Shown in pieces: positions 17,116-26,576 of a stretch of 64,000 nucleotides of DNA. The position numbers were made by a program, and so were the translations under genes. Position 1 is the first letter of the stretch. Each line of letters opens with the position of its first letter. The DNA comes from Paenibacillus methanolicus (GTDB lineage: Bacteria > Bacillota > Bacilli > Paenibacillales > Paenibacillaceae): the NCBI RefSeq assembly GCF_008124765.1, contig NZ_VNHS01000001.1:1225059-1289058 (forward strand), in the 5' to 3' direction. The notes beneath the pieces are model-generated. The model saw only the letters and a list, made by a program, of their open reading frames with translations. It ran no database searches and was not told where the DNA came from.

Positions 17116-18066
17116 TTACCTATATTTGATACGCGGATCGGCGAGCGCGTACAGCACGTCGACGAGCAGATTCGTCGTCAGGACGACGATCGCCGCCACG
17201 AGATTGAGCGCCATCAGCGTCGGATAATCGCGCGACAGGATGGACTGCATCGTTAGCTGACCGATGCCCGGCCATTGGAAGATTTGCTCGATAATGATAC
17301 TCCCGCCGAGCAGCGCGGGAATCTCCATCCCGAACACGGCGATGATCGGCAGCAGCGCGTTGCGCAGCGCATGCTTGTGGGTCACCGCGAATTCGCGCAC
17401 GCCTTTCGCCCGGGCGGTCCGCAAGTAATCCTGCTGAAGCACGTCGAGCATGCTCGCTCTCACGTAGCGAATCTTCTTGCCGATAACGACGACGGCCAGC
17501 ACGCTTACGGGCAGAATGAGATGGAGCAAGGTATCTAGCACGCCCCCGTCCCCGTTCAGCGTCTGCATGCCGCCGGTAGGCAGCAGCCGAAGCTTCAGCG
17601 CGAACAAGTAGAGCAAGCCAAGCGCTAGAAAGAAGGACGGCAGCGAGGTCCCTACGAAGGAGAGTCCGGTCAGGAAATAGTCCCACTTGGTATTGTGCCG
17701 GACGGCGCTGAAGATCCCGATGGGCAGCGCGACGAGCAGGCCGGCGATCAAGGCGGAGAACGCCAGCAATAACGTCGGCCCGATCCGCTCCTGGATGAGG
17801 CCGGCGACCGGCGCGTACGAGCTGAACGAATAGCCAAGCTCGCCTTGCAAGAGCTGGAGGAGCCACTGCCAATACTGGACGAAGAACGGACTGTTCAGCC
17901 CGAGCATCTCCTTCTTCGCCTCGATTAGCTCGGGCGGCGTGTTCGGGTTGATGAACATCTCCACCGGATTGCCCGGCGCCAGCTTGATGATGAAGAAATT
18001 AATGACGGTTATGCCGAGCAGCACCGGCATGCTAACGAGCAGCCGTCTCGCGACGAACGAGACCAT
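17116..18066 (-). CDS. ABC transporter permease, OppB/DppB type
   Basis: 316 residues. It opens [34 protein letters not shown], the standard OppB N-terminus with a long first helix and the aPGdP-like loop. The EAA-like loop is YLRTARAKGVREFAVTHKHALRNALLPII, and the end is LVDVLYALADPRIKYR, diagnostic of the family. The ATG at 18066 is chosen because GAGGAGGAG lies 5 nt before it; this gives a 35-nt overlap with the upstream ATPase gene, indicating translational coupling. Confidence 0.92.
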   Translation of the reverse strand: MVSFVARRLLVSMPVLLGITVINFFIIKLAPGNPVEMFINPNTPPELIEAKKEMLGLNSPFFVQYWQWLLQLLQGELGYSFSSYAPVAGLIQERIGPTLLLAFSALIAGLLVALPIGIFSAVRHNTKWDYFLTGLSFVGTSLPSFFLALGLLYLFALKLRLLPTGGMQTLNGDGGVLDTLLHLILPVSVLAVVVIGKKIRYVRASMLDVLQQDYLRTARAKGVREFAVTHKHALRNALLPIIAVFGMEIPALLGGSIIIEQIFQWPGIGQLTMQSILSRDYPTLMALNLVAAIVVLTTNLLVDVLYALADPRIKYR

Positions 18067-19072
18067 GCGTCTCCTCCTCTCCCGTGCCGCCAAGCGGATA
18101 ATGGCAGGCGACCGCATGCGCGCCGCCGGTTAACGCGGGCTCTTCCGCCACGCATCGCGGCATCGCGATCGGGCAGCGTGTATGGAACCGGCAGCCGGAC
18201 GGCGGGTTCGAGGCGCTCGGCACGTCGCCTTCCGGAACGAGGATCGCCCGCCCGCGCCGCCTCGGATCGGACACCGGACTCGCGTTCAGCAGCATCCGGG
18301 TATACGGATGCTTCGGCGAAGCGAACAAGGCGCGCTTATCCGCGATCTCCACGATCGTCCCCAAATACATGACCGCCACCCGCGTGCTGATATAATGCAC
18401 GGCACCCAAGCCGTGCGCGATGAATATGTAGGTCAGATCCAACTCCCGCTGCAGATCTTGCAGCAAATGAAGGATTTGCGCCTGCACCGAGACGTCGAGC
18501 GCCGATACCGGCTCGTCGCATACAATCAGCTTCGGCGTAACCGCGAGCGCGCGCGCGATCCCGATGCGCTGGCGCTGGCCGCCGGAGAACTGGTGCGGAT
18601 AGCGGCCGGCGCTTGCGCGCGGCAGGCCGACCAGCTCCAGCAGACGATGAGCAAGCCGGAGCGCTTCGCCCTTGCCGGCGAGCCGGTGGGCAAGCAGCGG
18701 TTCGGCCACCAGCTCGCCCGCCGTCATGCGCGGATTCAGCGAAGCATACGGGTCTTGAAAGATCATCTGATAATGCGTTCGATACGGACGCAGCCGGCGT
18801 TCCGTCAGCGTCGTCACCTCGTCGCCTTCGTAATAGATCCGGCCTGCGTGCGGCTCCTCTAACCGCAACAGCGTACGGCCGAGCGTCGACTTTCCGCAGC
18901 CGGATTCGCCGACGAGTCCGAGCGTCTCGCCGGGGTACACCTCGAGCGTAACGCCGTCGACCGCCCGGATATAACCCGTTGTCCGATTCCAGACCCCTCG
19001 GCGTATCGGGTAATACGTGCTGAGTTGGTCCGCTCGCAATAGCGGCGTTGCCTCGCGGCTAGGCTCCGGCAT
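18032..19072 (-). CDS. ABC transporter ATP-binding protein, OppF/DppF type
   Basis: About 346 residues. Walker [13 protein letters not shown] signature FSGGQRQR and Walker [13 protein letters not shown] are intact, with the C-terminal oligopeptide-transporter extension ([15 protein letters not shown]). The pairing of this subunit with a second ATPase upstream is the usual D/F heterodimer. The ATG at 19072 gives 9-nt spacing from GGAGGAG; the ATG three codons upstream sits directly on the ribosome site. Confidence 0.92.
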   Translation of the reverse strand: MPEPSREATPLLRADQLSTYYPIRRGVWNRTTGYIRAVDGVTLEVYPGETLGLVGESGCGKSTLGRTLLRLEEPHAGRIYYEGDEVTTLTERRLRPYRTHYQMIFQDPYASLNPRMTAGELVAEPLLAHRLAGKGEALRLAHRLLELVGLPRASAGRYPHQFSGGQRQRIGIARALAVTPKLIVCDEPVSALDVSVQAQILHLLQDLQRELDLTYIFIAHGLGAVHYISTRVAVMYLGTIVEIADKRALFASPKHPYTRMLLNASPVSDPRRRGRAILVPEGDVPSASNPPSGCRFHTRCPIAMPRCVAEEPALTGGAHAVACHYPLGGTGEEETHGLVRRETAAR

Positions 19073-19105
19073 GTGATTCATCTCCTCCGACCTTTTGCAT
19101 GTGGA

Positions 19106-20086
19106 TCATGACGCCGGACTTTGGCCGGCTAGCCAGCATCGCACGAGGTGAGCGGGCGCGGCAGGCGTCAGCGTCGGCATCTCGCCGCGGCAGCGGTCGG
19201 CCGCCGCCGGACACCGCGGATGAAAGCGGCACCCTTGCGGCAACCTTCCGATATCCGGCACGCTGCCGGGTATGGCCTCAAGGCGATAATCCGGACCGTC
19301 CGAGATCGCCGGCACCGCCTTCATCAAGCCTCTTGTATACGGATGAAGCGGACGATCAAACAACGTGAAGACGTCGGTCTCCTCCACGATCTGGCCCGCG
19401 TACATGACGAGCACGCGGTCCGCCATCTCAGCGACGACGCCCAGGTCGTGCGTGATCAGCAAGATGGCGGTATCGTGATCCGTACGCAGCCGCTTCAAGA
19501 GCGCCAATATTTGCGCCTGCACCGTCACGTCGAGCGCGGTCGTCGGCTCGTCGGCGATCAGCAGCTTCGGCTTGCCCGCGATGGCCATCGCGATGACGAC
19601 CCGCTGCCGCATGCCGCCAGACAGCGAGTGCGGGTATTGCTTCAGCACCTGCTCCGCCCGCGCGATCCCCGCTTCCCGCAACAGCTCCGCCGCGTAGGCG
19701 TTCGCCGCCTTCCCCCGCAATCCGGCGTGCAGACGGATCGCCTCCCGTAGTTGATCTCCGATCGTGAGCACCGGGTTCAAGGTGGTCATCGGCTCCTGGA
19801 ATATCATCGCGGCATCCTTGCCGCGCGCCTTGCGCAGCTCCGCCCCCGACTTCTCCGTAAGTTGCTCCCCCGCCAGACGGATCCGGCCCGGTCCAATCTC
19901 TCCGCCCTTGCCCAGCAGGTTCAAGATGGCGAGCGAGGTGACGCTCTTCCCGCTCCCCGACTCGCCGACGATGCAGACGGTCTCGCCCGGCCGCACGGCG
20001 AAGCTGATATCGTCAACCGGCCTAACGTCCCCGTTCTCGGTGCGGAACGTCACCGTCAACTCTTCGATTTCGAGCACATGCTTCAT
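19106..20086 (-). CDS. ABC transporter ATP-binding protein, OppD/DppD type
   Basis: 326 residues. Walker A GESGSGKS (residues 41-48), signature LSGGMRQR and Walker B LLIADEPTTALD are intact, followed by the OppD-type C-terminal domain with GCRFHPRCPAAADRC. First gene of the five-gene operon (D, F, B, C, binding protein), with a 33-nt gap to the F subunit. GGAGGC lies just upstream of the ATG. Confidence 0.92.
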   Translation of the reverse strand: MKHVLEIEELTVTFRTENGDVRPVDDISFAVRPGETVCIVGESGSGKSVTSLAILNLLGKGGEIGPGRIRLAGEQLTEKSGAELRKARGKDAAMIFQEPMTTLNPVLTIGDQLREAIRLHAGLRGKAANAYAAELLREAGIARAEQVLKQYPHSLSGGMRQRVVIAMAIAGKPKLLIADEPTTALDVTVQAQILALLKRLRTDHDTAILLITHDLGVVAEMADRVLVMYAGQIVEETDVFTLFDRPLHPYTRGLMKAVPAISDGPDYRLEAIPGSVPDIGRLPQGCRFHPRCPAAADRCRGEMPTLTPAAPAHLVRCWLAGQSPAS

Positions 20087-20170
20087 GAACGCCTCCGATT
20101 CGGATCGGCTATCTATTCCGCCGCTAATTCCTATTTACTCCATCCGAATGGTCGTCTTTTGGTTATAGCC

Positions 20171-20200
20171 AATCTACCATTATCGGGAAATAACCGTCAA
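20171..20200 (-). promoter_or_regulatory. Possible promoter of the opp-type operon
   Basis: On the minus strand TTGACG is followed after 18 bp by TAGATT, about 85 nt upstream of the OppD-type start. The -10 is a poor match, so the call is tentative. Confidence 0.35.
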
Positions 20201-20261
20201 TTACTTCCACCATAGATCATTTGAATGGCCGAATTAACGAATTCAATCGGAAAGCACGGCG

Positions 20262-20289
20262 AAAACCCGCTTTCGCGAATGAAAGCGGG
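20262..20289 (-). terminator. Terminator of the anchored-protein gene
   Basis: A perfect 9-bp stem CCCGCTTTC/GAAAGCGGG with a 6-nt loop, followed on the minus strand by four T residues. It lies 50 nt past the stop codon at 20340. Confidence 0.75.
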
Positions 20290-20339
20290 CGTCTTGAATC
20301 AAATATTCGAGAAACAGGAGGACCGTTCGCACAATACCG

Positions 20340-20885
20340 TTATGATCCAGCTTGCACAATCAGGAGCTCGCCGCGTACGCCGCTCCGTGCCGGGGCGTTC
20401 TCATTCTCGCTCGGCAGCGCGACGGCAAACTCGTAATCGCCTAGCGGAGCCGGCTCCTCCCCGGATGAACGCCATACGCTCGTCGTCAGCAGGACGCGAT
20501 CGTCGGCGGTTTGTCCCGGCTTCAACTCGGACGCGACCAAATCGGCCGTGCAGATCGCGCCCGGTTTCTCGGCCAGCCGCGCTCCGGTTGCCCGATGCGC
20601 GATGTCGACCACCGCATGGACCGGACAGCTTGAACTGCCGGAAATATAGACGATCGGCTTCTCGCCGGTATTCGTAATCTTCACGTCAACGGCGATTTCA
20701 TCTCCGGCCAGGATCCGGTTCGATGCCAACCGGACATCATACGCCAGCCCGCCAACCGTCTGCCGAATATGGATTGGCCCCTCCTCGAACGCAGGCGAAC
20801 GATTCGCCTCGTACAAGTATGCGGCGACCGCGGCTATAACGATTGCGACGAGAGCCGGAAGCAATACGCGCCGAAAGTTCGTCAT
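20340..20885 (-). CDS. Uncharacterised membrane-anchored extracytoplasmic protein
   Basis: About 181 residues. A single N-terminal membrane segment (LLPALVAIVIAAVAAYLYEA) is followed by an all-beta extracytoplasmic domain. The strand pattern (ILAGDEIAVDVKITNTGEKPIVYISG, LKPGQTADDRVLL, LGDYEFAVAL) resembles immunoglobulin-like or BsuPI-type domains that carry an NTG turn. Two cysteines (SCPVH, AICTADL) could form a disulfide. The ATG at 20885 follows AGAGGTG by 6 nt. Function unknown. Confidence 0.6.
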   Translation of the reverse strand: MTNFRRVLLPALVAIVIAAVAAYLYEANRSPAFEEGPIHIRQTVGGLAYDVRLASNRILAGDEIAVDVKITNTGEKPIVYISGSSSCPVHAVVDIAHRATGARLAEKPGAICTADLVASELKPGQTADDRVLLTTSVWRSSGEEPAPLGDYEFAVALPSENENAPARSGVRGELLIVQAGS

Positions 20886-21036
20886 GGTCATCACCTCTAT
20901 ATAAGGGTAGACCTATAGACGAGCCTTCAAACGTCGATGCTGCATGCGGCCGCCGATTCTTGCCCATCAAGGAACGGCCGGCCCGTTGATGGCGCGAGCG
21001 GAATGGATCGTCGCCGAGCTTCCCCTGTCGCGATGA

Positions 21037-23190
21037 TTACCGGACGCGAGGACCGAAGCTCGTCAAATCGATATCCTTCCACCCCAGCCGGTAAGCCGGC
21101 GAGTCCGGCAGCAGCCGGTAGTCGCCCGCCGTCGGGTCCGCGAAGCGCGGATCGGCGTTGATCGTCGCCGCGTCGTACGCACCGCCTAGCATCGAGCGCC
21201 ACGTCTCCCACGCGTATTCCCGGCCCCAGACCGGATTGTCGCCGAGCGGCTCGGCAGGCAGCTTTCCGGTGACGCGGCTTGGCTCGCCTTCGCGCCAATA
21301 CAAGTTCCGATCGCAGACGCGAAGTCGCTCCGGGGTCCAATTGACGCAGCAGTACAGGTGACCGGAGTTCGCGACGATATTGCGCTCGATCGCAAGCTCC
21401 CGGTTCGCCTCGCCGGCCATCTCCTGCGACCCGATCGCACAGGCCGCGTCCGGGTTATCGACGATCAGATTGTTCGCGATCCGATTGCCGATGCCCTTGG
21501 CGAAGATCGCCATCCACAGCTTGCCGTCGCCGTCGCTGTACAGATGGTCGAGCAGGTTGCCCGTCACTTCGACGTCATCCGAGGCGTCGTCGAGATAGAT
21601 GCCGAAGCCGAACGAGAAATGGATGCCGCTGTGATGAAGCCGGTTGCCGCATATCCGGTTGCCGCGGCCGATGCCCCACGATTCGATCATGCCCCCGTCC
21701 TGGCTGTCGGTCATCACCTCCGAAATATCGTTGCCATAAATAAGGTTGTTCCTCGTAAAGAGAAAATCCCAATGGTTGTCCCAGGTCACCGCCTCCCCGC
21801 GCAGCCGGTCGGGCATGGCGCCGAAGCGAAGCCCCTTTAGCGAGATGCCGTAGCGCGGCATCCGCTCGATCCGGTTGTGGGCGATCTCGTTATCGCCGCT
21901 CTGGAAGAGGACGATGCCGCTGCCATGGCCGATCAGTTCGCCTCCGTGCCGAATCCGGTTGTCCGCGATGACATGCCCCCGGTTGCGATGCGCAAGCTCG
22001 GCCGTCGCGAAATCCCCTTCGCCCGGCGCATAGCCGCAAGCGTAGATGCCGGAATGACCGAACCGCTCCACCACGTTGCCCACGATCGAGAACCGCTCCG
22101 CGCTCCGGTCTAGAAATATGCCGCACGTCCCAGACTGGCTGATCGTACACCGATCAATGCGGACGTCCGAGGCATAACGCGCATAGATGACGCCGCTCCG
22201 GTTCGCTTCCGGCTCGCAATTGTCCATGCCCGGTTCGGATCGCATCATGATGTGATCGGCATGGGCATCGGTGCCCGCCAGGCGAAACCCCTGAAAGGTA
22301 AGCCCGGACGCCATTCGGTCCTCGCTCTCCCCCGCGATCTCGATCAACCGCATCATGGAAGGCGCAATGATCGTCTGCTCCGCCGGAGACTGCACGCCCG
22401 CGGCCGGAATGTAATATAACCATTCCTCGCGTTCTTCGAGATGGAACTGGCCGGGCTCGCGCAGAAACTCCAACGCCCCCTGCAGGTAATAGCGGGAATG
22501 CGCGCCGATTCCCCACGTGCACGGACGCTCAAAGACGATACGCCGCCGGTCGGCGTCGACCTCCGCGACCGGAATCGTCTCGGTGAACCAGTTCCATTCC
22601 CCTTCGCCTGGCCAGACATGGGCTTGCAGCGCGCTCGTATCGGCCGGCACCGGGAAGTCGCCCTCCAGATAGCCGATACCCTCGCGCTCCTCCCCATCGA
22701 GCGAGGCCGCGCTCAACAAATAGCCGGCAGCCGGCCATCTCGCCTTCGCGACCCGAATACCGTCCGCGTACAGCGTCTGGAATCGCGTCCCCGGCTCCAC
22801 GCGCGTTCTCCAGACGTTACCGCGCCAGCGCTCCCATCCGCCGAGCAACCTGCCGCCCGTCAGAATTGGCGTCTCTCCCTCCGCATTGCGATAGACGACC
22901 GGACATCGCGCGACGTCCGCGTCATCCGGTCCGAATCGCAGCGGTTCCGCAAGCGGATAGATGCCGCCGCGCAGATCGACCGTGATGGCATCCGCATCTC
23001 CGCCACGTATCGCTTCCTGGACGGCGGCTTGCGCCCGCCGGATCGTCGCGAACGGCCGATCCCGGCTCCCTTCGTTCCCGTCGTCGCCATGTTTCCCGCA
23101 GACGAACAGCGACAGCATGGTCTCTCTTCCCGCCTCTCCCACCGTGCGCACTCCCCTTCCGCGAGCGCCGCGCGAATCGGGGAAGGACAT
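21037..23190 (-). CDS. Right-handed parallel beta-helix protein, GH141-like
   Basis: About 717 residues, without a signal peptide. The segment LFVCGKHGDDGNEGSRDRPFATIRRAQAAVQEAI is the typical beta-helix carbohydrate-enzyme opening (shVspxGxDxnxGtxxxPFaTixxA). A long run of beta-helix coils follows (NRSGVIYARYASDVRIDRCTISQSGTCGIFLD, GSGIVLFQSGDNEIAHNRIER, NRICGNRLHHSGIHFSFGFGIYLDD). The arrangement recalls GH141-like proteins (fucosidase or xylanase members known) rather than pectate lyases, but catalytic residues were not identified. The ATG at 23190 has AAGGGA upstream; a later ATG at 23118, just before the conserved opening, is an alternative. Probably a cytoplasmic oligosaccharide-processing enzyme; substrate unknown. 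Confidence 0.65.
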   Translation of the reverse strand: MSFPDSRGARGRGVRTVGEAGRETMLSLFVCGKHGDDGNEGSRDRPFATIRRAQAAVQEAIRGGDADAITVDLRGGIYPLAEPLRFGPDDADVARCPVVYRNAEGETPILTGGRLLGGWERWRGNVWRTRVEPGTRFQTLYADGIRVAKARWPAAGYLLSAASLDGEEREGIGYLEGDFPVPADTSALQAHVWPGEGEWNWFTETIPVAEVDADRRRIVFERPCTWGIGAHSRYYLQGALEFLREPGQFHLEEREEWLYYIPAAGVQSPAEQTIIAPSMMRLIEIAGESEDRMASGLTFQGFRLAGTDAHADHIMMRSEPGMDNCEPEANRSGVIYARYASDVRIDRCTISQSGTCGIFLDRSAERFSIVGNVVERFGHSGIYACGYAPGEGDFATAELAHRNRGHVIADNRIRHGGELIGHGSGIVLFQSGDNEIAHNRIERMPRYGISLKGLRFGAMPDRLRGEAVTWDNHWDFLFTRNNLIYGNDISEVMTDSQDGGMIESWGIGRGNRICGNRLHHSGIHFSFGFGIYLDDASDDVEVTGNLLDHLYSDGDGKLWMAIFAKGIGNRIANNLIVDNPDAACAIGSQEMAGEANRELAIERNIVANSGHLYCCVNWTPERLRVCDRNLYWREGEPSRVTGKLPAEPLGDNPVWGREYAWETWRSMLGGAYDAATINADPRFADPTAGDYRLLPDSPAYRLGWKDIDLTSFGPRVR

Positions 23191-23284
23191 GCCGTCCCTT
23201 CCCCGCTCATGCAACCTTCGCCCGCAATGTTATTCCTTCTTGCGCTGAGCTATTCGAACGTCAAGCTGTTCCGCATGCGCCACG

Positions 23285-26206
23285 TTATTGGATTGGCGCC
23301 AAGTTCGATCCGCCGATTACCGCGAAGCTGGCGCTGCCCGGCGTTTTCCACGCGACCGCCACATGATCGCCGCCGCCTTCTTCCTTATGCAGCACCTCGA
23401 CGTAATACCGCTGGCCGGCGGTCAGCGTAATCAGCCCGGATTTTTGCGACGCGAATTGATTCCAGTCTTTCTCGTTCGTCCAATCGATCACTTCCGCAAT
23501 CTTCGATTTGCCCGCCGCCGTGTCGTTCGCGCTAAGCCACAGCTCGGAATTGTTGTCGCCCGCGATCGCGAATTGATACGTGCCCGTCACGGTCGGCACG
23601 ATATAACCGCGAATGCGCGTCCCGTAGTTGTCGCCGATATTGGACGGCGCTTCGAAGCTCGTCAGCGCGGTTGTGCCGCTAGGCGTCGTTCCGACGGGGA
23701 TGCTCGCCACGGTCGCGCCGGTGATGCTCAGCCAATATTCGCGCGTGATCGTGCCCGTCTGGGTCGGACCCCCGGGCTGACCGCCGGACGTCGCGTTGGT
23801 CGTCACGTTCAACGTCCCGCTCGCGGCCGAGACGTTGCCCGCCGCATCCTTCGCCTTGACGGTGAACGCATAGGACGTGCTCGGGCTTAATCCCGTCGCC
23901 GTGTAGCTCGTCGCCCCGCTTGTCGATCCCGCGAGCGTCGTGCCGCGGTAGATCTCGTAGCCCGTCACGCCGACGTTATCGGTCGATGCCGTCCATGTCA
24001 GCGCGACGCTCGTGTCCGTCTTCGACGGGGACGTCAGCCCGCTCGGCGCGGACGGCGCTTGCGTATCGCCGCCTCCGCCGGTTGCGCCGCCCATGTTCAC
24101 GTCGCATGTTTTGTAAGCGCCAGGAGCCGGATCGCCGAAGATGTTGTTACCGCACATGACCGAATTCGTGTACGTGCCGTAGAAATAGCTGTTATTTGCG
24201 CCGTAACGGACTTCTTTCGTGCCGGTGAAGGTACACGGATTGTTCTCGCCCGCGCAATGGACCCAGTTCGCCGACGACACGTTCGTCGTCACGCTCACGG
24301 CGCCGCTGGCCGCGGACCGGTTGCCCGACCCGTCTTTCGCTTTGACGGTGAACGTATACGACGTGCTCGGGCTTAGCCCCGTAACCGTATAAGTCGTAGA
24401 CCCGGTCGTCGTGCCCGCAAGCGTCGCGCCGCGGAAAATCTCGTAGCCGGCGACGCCCAGGTTATCGGTCGACGCGCTCCAAGACAGCGTGACGCTCGTA
24501 TCCGTCTTTGACGGCGACGTCAGATTGCCCGGCACGGACGGCGGCGTCGTATCCGGCGGTCCCGCATTGACGACGATCGTCTGCTCCTTGACGCTCGCCC
24601 GGCCGCCGTTATCCCATACGCCGAGGATGACTTTGTACGTGCCAGCTTTCTGATACGTGTAGGTCGGGCTAACGTCCGTAACCGGGATGCCTTCGCCCAG
24701 ATCCCATAGATTCTCCACGATCGTGCCGTTGTCGGTCGAGGTGTTCGTGAAAGTGACGGACTGGCCGAGCTGAACGGTCTGCGGCGCCGAGAAATTCGCG
24801 ACCGGCTTCGGATCGGCGAAGCCTCTGCTCGTCAGCTGCGTATTCGTGCCGTTGCCGCTGACCGTATTGCCGCTCCACTCCAGATCGGCCGCCGAGGACG
24901 GATATTGATCGATGGACGGGCCGCCGTTGCCCGTGATCGTATTGTTAATGAAGCTGATCCGGTCCGTGCCGGACGCCGTCGTGATTTCGATCGCCTTGCG
25001 GCCGTTGTTCACGATTTCGTTGCTGTCGAAGACGATGTTCCGCGTGTCGCCGTGAATGCGGACCGCATTGCCGTCATAGCCGGGATAAGCCGCCGACGGA
25101 TGGCCGATCGGGCCGTTCTTCCACGTGTTCTTGTAGAAATATTGATTCTGCTCGATCTCGCCCGTGCCCGCGCCTTGCAGCTGCATGCCCCACATGACGA
25201 TGTTCTGCACGGTATTGTAATTCCATAGCTGGTAGCCCGTACCCGGCGACTGCTGCATGCCGACCTGCTGCCCGCCGTCGACGAGGTTGCCGCTCGTCAC
25301 GCCGTGATCGACCATGACCTCCAGCCCCATGTTGCCGACCGATCCGTCCGTGGCTTTCACCAAATTGTTGCGCACGGCGATGTATTTGGAGCGCACCGTG
25401 CTGATCCAGTGGTCGACGTTGTTGTTCTCGACGAGGGAATAATCGACATCCGTGTGCAGCTCGATGCCGAGTCCTTCCATTTTCTTGCCGGTGCCCGTCA
25501 CCGTATTGCCGCGCACGATCGCCCACGGACTGTTATCGTTGAGGAAAATGCCGCCGCGTCCCGTGTTATGCACCGTGTTGTTCTCGATCAGCGCGTGGCT
25601 TGAGCCCCAGCCGACCCGGATGCCGCCGCCCCAATCCGAGGCTACGCCCGTGTCGGTAATGACGTTACCCGCGATTCGCAGATGCGTGGAGCCGATGCCG
25701 AACAGCGCGAACGGGCCGAAGCCGGACGATGCGGTCAAATCCTTCACGTTCAAGTCGAGCATCCGGTTGCCGGTACCGCCTTCGGACTTGACCGCCGACT
25801 GGGCGATCGTGTTGCTGTTGCCGTCGAGCGTCATGTTCGATACTTCCGCGTCGTTCACGTTATAGAGGGAGAACATCGTGTTGTCGCCGGTCGAGGTGAA
25901 CTTGACGATCGTCGCGGCGCGATTCTCGCCGGTAATCTTGACGCCCGACTTGCCGCTCACGCTGCCGGACAAATAATACGTGCCCGCCGGAATCAGCACC
26001 GTATCGCCGGCCGACGCGGCGTTCACCGCGCTCTGGATGGCGGCCTTGTCGTCCGCGGTATCGCCTCCGTTCGCGCCGTAAGCGGTTACATTCAATGTTG
26101 CGGCAAAAGCGGGCGCCGCCGGAACGACGGGCAGCAGCAGCGTAAGCGCGCTAATCGCGGCCAGCATCTTATTCCTCGCCGGCATCCTTAATGAACTCTT
26201 CATCAT
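23285..26206 (-). CDS. Secreted beta-helix protein with PKD, two Fn3, a cysteine-rich module and PA14
   Basis: 973 residues with a signal peptide ending APAFAA. The mature protein opens LNVTAYGANGGDTADDKAAIQSAVNAA, the Pectate_lyase_3-type beta-helix start, and runs through many coils (AHLRIAGNVITDTG, SLVENNNVDHWIS). Then come a PKD domain (SVTFTNTSTDNGTIVENLWDLGEG), an Fn3 domain, a cysteine-rich module (WVHCAGENNPCTFTGTKEVRYG to KTCDVN), a second Fn3, and a C-terminal PA14 domain (ITREYWLSITGATVASIP to HKEEGGGDHVAVAWK). The ATG at 26206 is preferred for its AAGGGATGG ribosome site and clean signal peptide. Likely a polysaccharide-active lyase or hydrolase; no catalytic residues are assigned. 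It shares a 370-bp divergent control region with the sugar transporter. Confidence 0.75.
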   Translation of the reverse strand: MMKSSLRMPARNKMLAAISALTLLLPVVPAAPAFAATLNVTAYGANGGDTADDKAAIQSAVNAASAGDTVLIPAGTYYLSGSVSGKSGVKITGENRAATIVKFTSTGDNTMFSLYNVNDAEVSNMTLDGNSNTIAQSAVKSEGGTGNRMLDLNVKDLTASSGFGPFALFGIGSTHLRIAGNVITDTGVASDWGGGIRVGWGSSHALIENNTVHNTGRGGIFLNDNSPWAIVRGNTVTGTGKKMEGLGIELHTDVDYSLVENNNVDHWISTVRSKYIAVRNNLVKATDGSVGNMGLEVMVDHGVTSGNLVDGGQQVGMQQSPGTGYQLWNYNTVQNIVMWGMQLQGAGTGEIEQNQYFYKNTWKNGPIGHPSAAYPGYDGNAVRIHGDTRNIVFDSNEIVNNGRKAIEITTASGTDRISFINNTITGNGGPSIDQYPSSAADLEWSGNTVSGNGTNTQLTSRGFADPKPVANFSAPQTVQLGQSVTFTNTSTDNGTIVENLWDLGEGIPVTDVSPTYTYQKAGTYKVILGVWDNGGRASVKEQTIVVNAGPPDTTPPSVPGNLTSPSKTDTSVTLSWSASTDNLGVAGYEIFRGATLAGTTTGSTTYTVTGLSPSTSYTFTVKAKDGSGNRSAASGAVSVTTNVSSANWVHCAGENNPCTFTGTKEVRYGANNSYFYGTYTNSVMCGNNIFGDPAPGAYKTCDVNMGGATGGGGDTQAPSAPSGLTSPSKTDTSVALTWTASTDNVGVTGYEIYRGTTLAGSTSGATSYTATGLSPSTSYAFTVKAKDAAGNVSAASGTLNVTTNATSGGQPGGPTQTGTITREYWLSITGATVASIPVGTTPSGTTALTSFEAPSNIGDNYGTRIRGYIVPTVTGTYQFAIAGDNNSELWLSANDTAAGKSKIAEVIDWTNEKDWNQFASQKSGLITLTAGQRYYVEVLHKEEGGGDHVAVAWKTPGSASFAVIGGSNLAPIQ

Positions 26207-26576
26207 CTTCCATCCCTTCGCTTGTCGAATTGGCTTGCTCTCGCTTGGTCGCGATTGCCGGATAGGTACATCCGCTTTCGCGGCGTGCGGCATTTGTCAT
26301 GATTCCAAACATGGCCTGCTCCCGATGCGTGCAAGACGCGGCTTCTCACCTCCCTACGCCCCCTCATCATGGCACGAACGCCCCGTTTCCGGCTACTGCC
26401 GCAATTGCGATTCCTTCCGCCGGACACTGTGATTAATGCGTTTTCCCGGCCGAATAGCGATTCGCAAAATTCATAATCCGCCGGTACAGCTTTTCGCCAA
26501 TTGCGTCGTAGTCTTCCCCGGACCGCCATGGCATGATGAGCCTGTGAGTACTAGGGCAAAGGTGGAGGAGATGGAC
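26207..26576. other. Divergent intergenic region, no gene
   Basis: The 370 bp between the secreted beta-helix gene and the sugar-transporter operon must contain both promoters, but no good -35/-10 pair, cre site or stable hairpin stands out. Open frames crossing it lack ribosome sites and look non-coding. Confidence 0.5.
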
